The notes under the pieces: generated by a model
Seen by the model: the letters and a program-made list of their open reading frames with translations, nothing else
Database searches by the model: none
What the model was told of the DNA's origin: nothing
Assembly (NCBI GenBank): GCA_937128785.1
Contig: CAKZMS010000667.1
Coordinates: 1 to 5,958, forward strand
Direction: 5' to 3'
DNA length: 5,958 nt
Source of the DNA: an uncultured Opitutaceae bacterium
GTDB taxonomy: Bacteria > Verrucomicrobiota > Verrucomicrobiia > Opitutales > Opitutaceae
Translations under genes and position numbers: made by a program
Shown: piece after piece, positions 1 to 5,675 of the stretch
Numbering within the stretch: the first letter of the stretch is position 1
Layout: each line of letters starts with the position of its first letter

Positions 1-319
1 GGGAGGCGACGGAAGCCCGGAGCCACTTCTTCACCCCGCATTGCTCCGGCCCCCGGGCTTTACGGCTTTCCAAAGTCAGCACTAGGGCCGCCCAAATATG
101 AATAGCGACGCAGGCGAGGAGAAAGAGTCGGATACCCCAGAGAGCGGGCCCGAGGCCTTGGAGGAAGTGGGCGTAACCATTGATTTGGTCCGGCGGCATG
201 AAAATCTGGAGATTTCCGATCAAGTGGCCGGTAACAAAGCCCACCAGAATCAATCCGGTGACCGCCATGAGGAAGTTCCTGCCGACGGAGGAGGTGAACA
301 GATTGCGAAACAGGTTCAT
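1..319 (-). CDS. sdhC: Succinate dehydrogenase cytochrome b subunit (SdhC, b558 type), N-terminal part, truncated by the window edge
   Basis: The minus strand reads open from an ATG at 319-317 to the left edge, giving about 106 residues beginning MNLFRNLFTSSVGRNFLMAV. The first predicted membrane helix (about residues 16-35) ends in HLIGNL, where His32 is a likely haem ligand. YAHFL follows at 49-53. A second helix (about 60-82) contains His74, followed by a basic ESRKARGP turn. This order matches the cytochrome b558-type SdhC/FrdC membrane anchor of Bacteroidota, Verrucomicrobiota and related groups, which holds succinate dehydrogenase (complex II) in the membrane and passes electrons to quinone. 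Family members have about five helices and roughly 200-250 residues, so more than half lies outside the window. The flavoprotein and iron-sulfur genes (sdhA, sdhB) would be expected further left, by family habit only. No Shine-Dalgarno sequence precedes the ATG. The gene starts 192 nt after the ligase stop, so it probably has its own promoter, although I cannot identify one. Confidence 0.9.
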   Translation of the reverse strand, partial: MNLFRNLFTSSVGRNFLMAVTGLILVGFVTGHLIGNLQIFMPPDQINGYAHFLQGLGPALWGIRLFLLACVAIHIWAALVLTLESRKARGPEQCGVKKWLRASVAS

Positions 320-347
320 CGCAAGAAGTAGATGTATGTAGGATGCG

Positions 348-369
348 GGTCTCGCCAAGTGACGAGACT
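348..369. repeat. Hairpin upstream of sdhC
   Basis: GTCTCG (349-354) and CGAGAC (363-368) form a perfect 6-bp stem around the 8-nt loop CCAAGTGA. A G/T pair at 348/369 could extend it. It lies about 30-50 nt before the sdhC start, so it could be in the 5' leader, an operator, or a short dispersed palindrome. Its inner GTGACGA is also found in the hairpin at 3474-3495. There is no T-tract, so it is unlikely to be an intrinsic terminator. Confidence 0.6.
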
Positions 370-417
370 AAGGTTCCGTAACTTGAAACACCCGCCATCA
401 GATGTAAACGACTCAGC

Positions 418-444
418 GTGACCCCATCTGCCCTATAAGGTCAC
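418..444. repeat. Short inverted repeat GTGACC/GGTCAC in the sdhC-ligase spacer
   Basis: GTGACC (418-423) and GGTCAC (439-444) are exact reverse complements separated by 15 nt. The right half sits inside the odd palindrome AGGTCACCT. The spacing is compatible with a dimeric regulator site upstream of sdhC. A 6-bp repeat can also arise by chance, so this is only a weak candidate. I see no convincing -35/-10 pair in 320-510. Confidence 0.25.
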
Positions 445-510
445 CTCACAGCCCAGAGTAGAACCTAAAGGCGCATCGAGGCCGTTCCCGGGGAATCCGA
501 CCGATCCGGA

Positions 511-1767
511 TTATTCGGTCACCAGCGGTTTGAGCAGTGCAAATTTGCCACTCGCGGCCGGGGGAATGTGGCGGCGCCGGAATCCTACTACCCGGGCATC
601 ATCACCAATAAGCTCCGCCAACGCCTTCAGCAGGGAGTCCGGAGCGGCATGATCGGCCACGTAGTGGAAATCCCATCGATCCGGCTTCGTTTGCACCAGC
701 GAATAGTGCCAGCAGGCAAAATCTGCCGGCAGCACCTGATCGACATCCGTCGGAGACATCAAGGAGCCATCGGGTCGAAAATACAGACCGCCTTCCCGGC
801 CGAGAACGCGGTAACCGCGCTCGTGCTTTTGCACGATATCGCCGGTGTGGTAGCGCAGCAGCGGCATGGCCTCGCGGTTGCGGGTCGTCACGATAATCTG
901 GAAGGTGTCCTCAAGATCCCGATACGACACCAACTCGATGAAGGCATTGGCATCGATCGGCTGGGAATTGTCGGCAAAGGCGTCGCCGACAAAAAGGTAA
1001 CCGGCTTCGGTGGAGCCATACAAGTCGACCTGGGGAGCAGGAATCGCCTCGGCGATGCGGCGGCTGTGTTGGAGGCTCGCCTTGCCGTAGGTAAGAATAA
1101 CCGCCTTGACGCTCGGAACCTCAACCTTGCGGCGGGTAAGTGCCCGGGCCAGCAGTGATAGATAGATGGGCTCTCCTTCGATGATGTCGGGTTTTACCGC
1201 CTGAACTTCGACGACAATTCGGTCCCACTCCGACTCGCGGAAGACAAAGGGGTCACTGGTGAGATTCAGATACACCGTGCCATCCAGATAGCGGTTCGGA
1301 AACGGGTGATCCTCGTAGGGGCAAAGATTGCTGGAGCAGCCGACCGGCGCCAAAATACATTTGCGATGTGCCCGGCCGACGAAGGGTTTCAGAATCGGGG
1401 AGGCTTCATAAGCGCGGGCGGTTTGAGCGTCCCACCAACCCTCCTCCATGATCACGGTCATCGGCCCCGAGGTCGTGCCCGAGGTGCTCTCGTATTCATA
1501 GTCCTCCGTTTCCAGCCCGCGCTCGATCACCGCGTAGTCTTCGAAAAAGGCCTGGTGACCGTTTTCGACGATCTCTCGCTTGGTGAGCCGGGGGATTTCC
1601 CGGTAGCAGCCCCATTGCAGCGGATCATCGTGCAAGGCAAAGCGCTTACCGTAGAGGGGACTGCGTTGGTAAATGCGCCTGATTTCCTGCTCCAAGGGTT
1701 TGGGCAGCAAATCCGCTTGGGACGGACCCAGCGACTCGGGTGAATTGGCGAATTGAGGGACGGACAT
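511..1767 (-). CDS. PaaK/CoF-synthetase-like adenylate-forming enzyme (AMP-dependent ligase family)
   Basis: The 418-residue product has the ordered core motifs of the ANL (acyl/aryl-CoA ligase) superfamily, closest in style to phenylacetate-CoA ligase and the proteins labelled coenzyme F390 synthetase. STSGTTSGP (94-102) is the phosphate-binding loop. YGSTEAG (250-256) is the adenine/Mg motif, and LLRYHTGD (303-310) carries the ribose-binding Asp. The hinge GR is at 323-324. PPAASGKF (402-409) holds the C-terminal Lys408 expected to act in adenylation. All key residues are present, so the enzyme should activate a carboxylic acid as its acyl-AMP, probably in the cytoplasm. The acid and the final acceptor (CoA, amine or carrier) cannot be read from the sequence. 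It lacks the fuller C-terminal subdomain of typical 430-450-residue PaaK proteins only by a small margin. The ATG is 35 nt after the NUDIX stop on the same strand, suggesting co-transcription. The sequence before the ATG is pyrimidine-rich (CCCTCCTCTTC) with no Shine-Dalgarno match. Confidence 0.85.
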   Translation of the reverse strand: MSVPQFANSPESLGPSQADLLPKPLEQEIRRIYQRSPLYGKRFALHDDPLQWGCYREIPRLTKREIVENGHQAFFEDYAVIERGLETEDYEYESTSGTTSGPMTVIMEEGWWDAQTARAYEASPILKPFVGRAHRKCILAPVGCSSNLCPYEDHPFPNRYLDGTVYLNLTSDPFVFRESEWDRIVVEVQAVKPDIIEGEPIYLSLLARALTRRKVEVPSVKAVILTYGKASLQHSRRIAEAIPAPQVDLYGSTEAGYLFVGDAFADNSQPIDANAFIELVSYRDLEDTFQIIVTTRNREAMPLLRYHTGDIVQKHERGYRVLGREGGLYFRPDGSLMSPTDVDQVLPADFACWHYSLVQTKPDRWDFHYVADHAAPDSLLKALAELIGDDARVVGFRRRHIPPAASGKFALLKPLVTE

Positions 1768-1802
1768 GAAGAGGAGGGAGCTAAGTCGCCAATCGATCTA
1801 AG

Positions 1803-2384
1803 TCAAATACCGCTCCCCGACCCCGATCGCCCAGACCACCACGGCTCGAGCAAGAAAAGCATGTTCAACATCAAGGCGTGGGTCATCTCGCCCGATCGCG
1901 CCCGCTTAATCACGTCCGCCAAAGGCACCACGGCCATTTCGATCTCCTCGTCCTGATCCCAGTTTTGGGCGCCGGTCGGTTTTGCATCGGGGATAACGAC
2001 CAGATGGGCCCGGTTGCTTTGAATCGCGGGGTTAGGATGAACCCAGCCCAAAACCTCAGCTGGGCCTCCCTGATAACCCGTTTCCTCCTCCAACTCCCGC
2101 ACGGCGGTGGTCGTCGGCTCCTCGCCCTTTTCACTTACCCCACCCGGCAATTCCCAGGACAGCTGTTCGGACCCAAAGCGAAACTGCCGCACCATCACCA
2201 ACTCGCCCGTCGCCGTGACCGGCGCGCATATCACCCAGTTCGGCGCATCGATGACAAAAAACTCCTTCTGACTGTCTTCCCTCCCGGGATGACTGAACCG
2301 GCTCGCCCGCACATCAAACACCCGGGTGTTGAGCAAGGATCGATCGGAATGACGCTGCCAGTGGGCCGGAGGCTCGGAACTCAT
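1803..2384 (-). CDS. NUDIX hydrolase, ADP-ribose pyrophosphatase-like
   Basis: The 193-residue product contains a perfect NUDIX box (G-x5-E-x7-R-E-U-x-E-E-x-G-U): Gly82, Glu88, then REL (96-98), EE (100-101) and GY (103-104). It is directly preceded by the WELPGG motif (77-82). A beta-rich N-terminal half (VICAPVTATGELVMVRQFRF, 51-70) precedes the box, as in ADP-ribose/nucleoside-diphosphate-sugar pyrophosphatases. These enzymes split X-P-P-Y substrates such as ADP-ribose into AMP and a sugar phosphate using Mg2+ held by the box glutamates. Prolines at 117 and 119, just after the box, fit the ADP-ribose subgroup, but the exact substrate is inference. The last residues (WWSGRSGSGSGI) are low-complexity and probably outside the fold. 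The ATG is only 22 nt after the T-tract of the upstream gene's terminator and has no Shine-Dalgarno sequence. The adenylate-forming enzyme follows 35 nt downstream. Confidence 0.92.
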   Translation of the reverse strand: MSSEPPAHWQRHSDRSLLNTRVFDVRASRFSHPGREDSQKEFFVIDAPNWVICAPVTATGELVMVRQFRFGSEQLSWELPGGVSEKGEEPTTTAVRELEEETGYQGGPAEVLGWVHPNPAIQSNRAHLVVIPDAKPTGAQNWDQDEEIEMAVVPLADVIKRARSGEMTHALMLNMLFLLEPWWSGRSGSGSGI

Positions 2385-2406
2385 GATGGAGAATCAGGCG
2401 AAGAAC

Positions 2407-2442
2407 AAAAAAACCTCCCTGCCGGAGCGGCCTGGGAGGTTT
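2407..2442 (-). terminator. Intrinsic terminator of the LysM gene
   Basis: Read on the minus strand, GAAACCTCCC pairs with GGGAGGTTT across 2442-2434 and 2419-2411, giving a 9-bp perfect stem. The loop contains a further GCCG/CGGC pairing. The stem runs straight into seven T residues (2413-2407), of which the first three also pair in the stem. It starts 22 nt after the LysM stop codon and ends 22 nt before the NUDIX start. The plus strand has no T-tract on the other side, so it acts in the minus direction only. Confidence 0.93.
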
Positions 2443-2464
2443 CGGAAAGTATTAGTCCCGCCGG

Positions 2465-3016
2465 TTATTGACCGGGGATGGCCAACACTTGACCGACACC
2501 AAGACGGTTCCAGTCCACTCCGGGGTTGGCGTTGAGCAAAGCGGTCAGCGAAACTCCAAACTGGCGGGCAATCTTCGAACCGGTATCTCCGGAGCGCACC
2601 GTGTATTGGCCGGCTGATGCGGCAGGAGCAGCGCCATCACTGCCACCACTACCGGATCCTCCGCTGGGAGCGGTGGATGCGACCTGAGCCGGGGCAACGG
2701 GGGACTGCATTTCTTCAAACTCCGAGCGCAGACTGGCAAAAGCGTCGCTGAACTGCTTGAAGGCCGCGTTCGTATCGGCCGCCACTTTGTTGATGCGCTG
2801 AGTCGCCTGTTCCGAAGAGGTGGAAGCCTTCCGCAACTCGGTCTCGAGGGCATCAATCCGATCGGCCATAGCGGACTGATCGGTAAGGGTCTTGTTGATG
2901 TTCGAAACCTTGGCCAAAGCCACGCCGCCCAAGACACCGGCAATCAATCCGATGATGAGGGCAAGAACGGGAAGGTAACTGAACGACTCGTTGTTATCCG
3001 AAGAAATGGTATCCAT
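2465..3016 (-). CDS. Membrane-anchored coiled-coil protein with C-terminal LysM domain
   Basis: The 183-residue product has four parts. A short polar N-terminus (1-14) is followed by one hydrophobic helix (about 15-36, LPVLALIIGLIAGVLGGVAL). A Gln/Ala/Glu-rich region (about 40-103) has heptad-like spacing and is probably a coiled coil, and a Gly/Ser/Ala/Pro linker spans 104-136. The last part is a single LysM domain (138-181, YTVRSGDTGSKIARQFGV... to the closing VLAIP). LysM domains bind N-acetylglucosamine in peptidoglycan. With the N-terminus inside and the LysM outside, the protein would tether the cytoplasmic membrane to the cell wall; this topology is inferred. No enzymatic domain is present. 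The ATG is the only usable start: an in-frame TAG lies six codons upstream. AGGAGG occurs at 3055-3050 but is about 33 nt from the ATG, too far to be a normal ribosome binding site. It is probably monocistronic, ending at the terminator at 2407-2442. Confidence 0.88.
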   Translation of the reverse strand: MDTISSDNNESFSYLPVLALIIGLIAGVLGGVALAKVSNINKTLTDQSAMADRIDALETELRKASTSSEQATQRINKVAADTNAAFKQFSDAFASLRSEFEEMQSPVAPAQVASTAPSGGSGSGGSDGAAPAASAGQYTVRSGDTGSKIARQFGVSLTALLNANPGVDWNRLGVGQVLAIPGQ

Positions 3017-3162
3017 GGGCGTATGGTAGTTGGTCTACGTCTCCTACCCCCTCCTAAGCAAGCCGGTAAATGCTTCGACGGCACCGCATTTTGAGAAATC
3101 CATTGGTAGTCTGCGGCTGGAGTTTGGCTACGTCTGACATCTCGAAAACCCACCGGGGCAAA

Positions 3163-3182
3163 ATGGTCGGGACGGAGGGATT
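3163..3182 (-). repeat. Duplicated tRNA-Pro 3' end (att-like direct repeat, distal copy)
   Basis: These 20 bases are identical to 3375-3394 and in the same orientation. The shared stretch covers, in tRNA terms, part of the T-loop (AAT), the 3' strand of the T-stem (CCCTC), the 3' strand of the acceptor stem (CGTCCCG), the discriminator A, the encoded CCA, and one flanking base. Identity stops exactly on both sides. This is the part of a tRNA gene that tyrosine integrases commonly use as an attachment site. The copy lies on the 3' side of the tRNA, where the distal att site of an integrated element would be. Confidence 0.8.
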
Positions 3183-3189
3183 GGTCCCG
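3168..3189 (-). other. Minihelix-like hairpin ending in ACCA-TTTT
   Basis: On the minus strand CGGGAC (3189-3184) pairs perfectly with GTCCCG (3173-3168) across a 10-nt loop. It is followed by the discriminator-like A, CCA and four Ts (down to 3160). The 3' half comes from the duplicated tRNA end, while the 5' half is new sequence complementary to it. It could act as a weak terminator for tRNA-Pro readthrough or resemble a tRNA acceptor minihelix. Both functions are inference. Confidence 0.4.
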
Positions 3190-3213
3190 CTCCGCGGGAT
3201 CTCTGGGGAGATC
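3183..3213. repeat. Two overlapping, mutually exclusive hairpins
   Basis: GGTCCCGC (3183-3190) can pair with GCGGGATC (3194-3201) around a 3-nt loop, with one G/T pair. GATCTC (3198-3203) can pair with GAGATC (3208-3213) around TGGG. The two structures share GATC (3198-3201), so only one can form at a time. The first also competes with the minihelix at 3168-3189. No role is known. Confidence 0.5.
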
Positions 3214-3236
3214 GGCCCGTTGGCCGCCCCTTCTCC

Positions 3237-3253
3237 GTCTGGCTTCGCCAGAC
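3237..3253. repeat. Perfect 7-bp palindrome GTCTGGC-TTC-GCCAGAC
   Basis: GTCTGGC (3237-3243) and GCCAGAC (3247-3253) are exact reverse complements with only TTC between them. The sequence continues ACTCCGTCG, giving the look of short dispersed palindromes common in the intergenic regions of Verrucomicrobiota. It lies between the two copies of the tRNA-Pro 3' end. No T-tract follows on either strand. Confidence 0.65.
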
Positions 3254-3375
3254 TCCGTCGTCTACGAGCAACGCGAGTGGCCTGACACCCTGAGGGCTCT
3301 CATCCCTCCCTCGAATGCGTTTTCCGGCTCCGAGAATCTCCCGGTTTTCGGGTGGTTGAGTGAGGTGTTCTAAGA

Positions 3376-3452
<77 letters not shown>

Positions 3453-3473
3453 ATGGTGTGAAATTGGTTGGTG

Positions 3474-3495
3474 CGGACTTCGGTGACGAAGTCCG
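3474..3495. repeat. Perfect 9-bp hairpin with GTGA tetraloop between tRNA-Pro and the dehydratase gene
   Basis: CGGACTTCG (3474-3482) and CGAAGTCCG (3487-3495) are exact reverse complements around GTGA, which as plus-strand RNA is a GNRA-type tetraloop. It lies 22 nt before the 5' end of the tRNA and about 190 nt before the dehydratase start. It lacks a T-tract. It could be a leader structure, an operator, or one copy of a REP-like palindrome. Confidence 0.75.
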
Positions 3496-3540
3496 ACTCG
3501 ATCGGGTGATCGACGGGAAAGTCCATGCATGGGTCGAGTC
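3495..3540. promoter_or_regulatory. Palindrome cluster in the divergent tRNA-dehydratase spacer
   Basis: Three overlapping symmetries occur here. GACTCGA (3495-3501) pairs with TCGAGTC (3534-3540). TCGATC (3498-3503) pairs with GATCGA (3508-3513). CCATGCATGG (3523-3532) is a perfect 10-bp palindrome. The position, upstream of a catabolic gene and a tRNA, would suit a regulator site or a structured leader. I do not recognise a specific operator. Confidence 0.35.
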
Positions 3541-3685
3541 TCCGGCCCGGGCAAGGAGAATTTTTAAGCGGGCCTTGAGCCAGATCCGACATCATTTGAT
3601 TTCGCCGCCCGGCCCTGGAATAGCGGCACCGGAATGGCGGGTTTCTCTGGTCGGCATCGCTCCCGGGTTCTATTGGTTTGTTGTC

Positions 3686-5584
3686 ATGCTCGATTCCGAC
3701 AACGAAGCCATCTACACGCTCCGCACCACCGCCCCCGGACCCGACGGACGTCTGCCGATCACCAGCGATCAGCTCAAGGCGATGCGCAGTGGCGATTTGT
3801 TTGGATGGACCCAGAATGCGGGCATGGGCTGGGATCCGCGTCGGCTAGGCGGGAAAGAGTTTCTGATTCTCAGCACCCAGGGCGGCATTCGTGCGCCCGA
3901 TGGCAGTCCGGTCGCGTTGGGTTTCCACACCGGCCATTGGGAAGTGGGGCTGCTCATGGAAGAGGCCTCCCGGGTGTTTGCGGATGCGGGAGGCATCCCG
4001 TTCGCAGCCTTCTGTAGTGATCCCTGCGACGGGCGCACCAACGGCACCGAAGGCATGCTCGACAGCCTGGCCTACCGCAATGACGCGGCGACGGTCATGC
4101 GCCGGTTAATTCGTTCCTTGCCAAACCGGAAAGGCGTCATGGGCGTGGCGACCTGTGACAAGGGCCTGCCTGCGACCATGATGGCCTTGGCGGGATCGGC
4201 GGATCTACCCGGTATTCTCGTCCCGGGCGGCGTCACGCTGCTCGCCGAAGAGGCGGAGGATGCGGGTAAGGCGCAGACGTTGTCCACGCGCCTCGCCCGG
4301 GGCGAGATCACCCACGACTATGCGGTGGAGATGGGCTGCAAGGCCTGTGGCTCTCCCGGGGGCGGTTGCCAGTTCATGGGCACAGCGGCGACATCCCAAG
4401 TGGTCGCCGAGGCGTTGGGCATGGCCTTGCCGCACAGTGCGCTGAGCCCATCGGGGGCGGAGATTTGGAAGGATATGGCCCGGAGATCGGCGACGGCATT
4501 GTTGGAAATGGAGAAAGCCGGCCGGAGTCTGCGCGACATCCTGACCGATGATGCGGTGCACAATGCCATGGTGCTGCATGCCGCCGTCGGAGGGTCGACC
4601 AATCTGGTGCTGCATTTGCCCGCCATCGCGCACGCGGTCGGATTGAGACGACCGGATGTGGATGATTGGATTCGCCTCAACCGCGAGGTGCCGCGACTGG
4701 TCGATGTGCTGCCCAACGGGCCCAACCACTATGCAACGGTACAGGTGTTTCTGGCCGGTGGAGTGCCCGAAGTGATGCTTCACCTGCGGGAACTTGGATT
4801 GCTCAAACTGGATTGTCTGACCGCGAGCGGAAAAACCCTCGGAGAGAATCTCGATTGGTGGAAAACCAGCGAACGTCGCCGTCGGTTGCGGGCCAAGTTA
4901 CGTGAACTTGATGGAATCGATCCGGACGATGTGATCATGAGCCCCGACAAGGCGGCCCGGCGCGGTTTGACCGGCACCGTCACCTTCCTGCGCGGGAATC
5001 TGGCTCCGGAAGGCGCGCTGGTGAAGAGCACGGCCATCGCGCCGCAACGACTCGATGAGGCGGGGGTGTTCACCCATGAAGGTCCCGCGCGGGTATTTTG
5101 CTCAGAACAAGCCGCGATTGATGCCGTCAAAGCCGCCGTGGTTCAGCCGGGGGACGTGATGGTCCTGATGGGGATCGGTCCCGGAATCGGCATGCCGGAG
5201 ACCTACCAAATCACCTCGGCGCTCAAGCACATGAAGAACGGCGATCAAATCGCCTTGATCACTGATGGACGTTTTTCCGGGGTCTCAACCGGTGCCTGCT
5301 TGGGCCACCTGAGTCCGGAGGCATGGGCGGGCGGTCCGATCGGACGATTGCGTGACGGAGACACCATTCGACTGCGGGTGGATACCCGGCGCCTCGAAGG
5401 CGAAGTGGAGGTGGTTTCCGTCACGGCTGAAGCATTGGCGAAACGCTCCATGCATCCCGACTTACAACCCGATCCCAGGGTGCCGGATGATACGCGGATC
5501 TGGGCCGCGCTGCAGAATGTCAGCGGCGGATCCTGGGGTGGGTGCGTTTACGATCCGGACGCGATCATCGGGCGGTTGAGCTAG
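3686..5584 (+). CDS. yjhG: D-xylonate dehydratase-like protein, YjhG/YagF branch of the IlvD/Edd family
   Basis: From the ATG at 3686 the product has 632 residues and matches E. coli YjhG (655 residues, recalled) nearly end to end, in stretches such as [50 protein letters not shown] and NLDWW. YjhG and YagF dehydrate D-xylonate to 2-keto-3-deoxy-D-xylonate. The iron-sulfur ligands should be Cys114 (SDPCDGRT), Cys157 (ATCDKG) and Cys228 ([10 protein letters not shown]). The family signature [13 protein letters not shown] starts at residue 526, so all core motifs are intact and a cytoplasmic Fe-S, Mg-dependent enzyme is expected. The frame is open upstream to a GTG at 3458, but that 76-residue extension has no counterpart in YjhG and translates the intergenic hairpins. 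The ATG at 3686 places IYTLRT near the N-terminus as in YjhG. No Shine-Dalgarno sequence precedes it. A GH10 xylanase converges from downstream, supporting a pentose role. A related sugar-acid substrate remains possible. Confidence 0.92.
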   Translation: MLDSDNEAIYTLRTTAPGPDGRLPITSDQLKAMRSGDLFGWTQNAGMGWDPRRLGGKEFLILSTQGGIRAPDGSPVALGFHTGHWEVGLLMEEASRVFADAGGIPFAAFCSDPCDGRTNGTEGMLDSLAYRNDAATVMRRLIRSLPNRKGVMGVATCDKGLPATMMALAGSADLPGILVPGGVTLLAEEAEDAGKAQTLSTRLARGEITHDYAVEMGCKACGSPGGGCQFMGTAATSQVVAEALGMALPHSALSPSGAEIWKDMARRSATALLEMEKAGRSLRDILTDDAVHNAMVLHAAVGGSTNLVLHLPAIAHAVGLRRPDVDDWIRLNREVPRLVDVLPNGPNHYATVQVFLAGGVPEVMLHLRELGLLKLDCLTASGKTLGENLDWWKTSERRRRLRAKLRELDGIDPDDVIMSPDKAARRGLTGTVTFLRGNLAPEGALVKSTAIAPQRLDEAGVFTHEGPARVFCSEQAAIDAVKAAVVQPGDVMVLMGIGPGIGMPETYQITSALKHMKNGDQIALITDGRFSGVSTGACLGHLSPEAWAGGPIGRLRDGDTIRLRVDTRRLEGEVEVVSVTAEALAKRSMHPDLQPDPRVPDDTRIWAALQNVSGGSWGGCVYDPDAIIGRLS

Positions 5585-5597
5585 GGCGGGGCGCCGG

Positions 5598-5665
5598 TGT
5601 CGGGCATAAAGTCCGACCCACCGCAAAGCGCTGCCTCAACGGTGGGCCGGGCTTTACGCCCGACA
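5598..5665. repeat. Long imperfect inverted repeat between convergent genes, REP-like or bidirectional terminator
   Basis: The arms 5598-5623 and 5640-5665 (26 nt each) are reverse complements with three mismatches. The outer part reads TGTCGGGC on the left and GCCCGACA on the right. The 16-nt loop contains AGCGCT. As minus-strand RNA, two of the mismatches become G-U pairs. The repeat begins 14 nt after the dehydratase stop and ends 10 nt before the xylanase stop, the place where a shared terminator would be expected. There is no T-tract on either side, so a classical intrinsic mechanism is doubtful. The same kind of GTCGGGC-(T/A-rich)-GCCCGAC repeat is, to my recollection, common between genes in Opitutaceae. 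Confidence 0.8.
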
Positions 5666-5675
5666 GCGATGAGCC

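Larger units (their letters stand above)
3017..3375. other. Gene-free spacer between the LysM gene and tRNA-Pro
   Basis: I see no credible protein gene in these 359 bases. Positions 3017-3160 should contain the promoter of the LysM gene (minus strand), but no clear -35/-10 pair stands out. Positions 3163-3375 contain a copy of the tRNA-Pro 3' end and a series of hairpins, described separately. A short plus-strand reading frame through the hairpins (ending near 3285) is Arg/Gly/Pro-rich and has no family resemblance, so I regard it as non-coding. Confidence 0.7.

Noticed and set aside
98..331. 77-residue plus-strand frame
   Set aside because: It is antisense to sdhC; its hydrophilic, Glu-rich product is what the reverse of a membrane-helix gene usually gives.
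60..398. 112-residue minus-strand reading frame overlapping the sdhC start
   Set aside because: It is Arg/Pro/Ser-rich without a recognisable family, and the overlapping frame starting at 319 encodes clear SdhC helices and a haem-binding motif.
568..1158. 196-residue plus-strand frame, and another at 1306-1743
   Set aside because: Both are antisense to the PaaK-like gene, whose motifs are intact along its full length.
1878..2471. 197-residue plus-strand frame
   Set aside because: It is antisense to the NUDIX gene and runs through the terminator; it is His/Arg/Pro-rich with no domain.
3163..3260. A second, partial tRNA gene or tRNA pseudogene
   Set aside because: Only the 3' end (20 nt) is present. 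No anticodon arm, D-arm or matching 5' acceptor strand at cloverleaf distance can be found, so it is a 3'-end copy rather than a decayed whole tRNA.
3070..3285. 71-residue plus-strand frame across the tRNA-end copy
   Set aside because: Its middle is the reverse translation of a tRNA 3' end (MVGTEG...), a well-known false-protein pattern, and the rest translates hairpins.
3458..3685. Upstream GTG start giving a 708-residue dehydratase
   Set aside because: YjhG-type proteins have no such extension, the first residues would translate intergenic palindromes, and the ATG at 3686 matches the family N-terminus.
4205..4783. 192-residue minus-strand frame, with similar ones at 4318-4725 and 4780-5130
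   Set aside because: They lie antisense within the dehydratase, whose conserved motifs continue through the whole region; codon bias in G+C-rich DNA produces such shadows.
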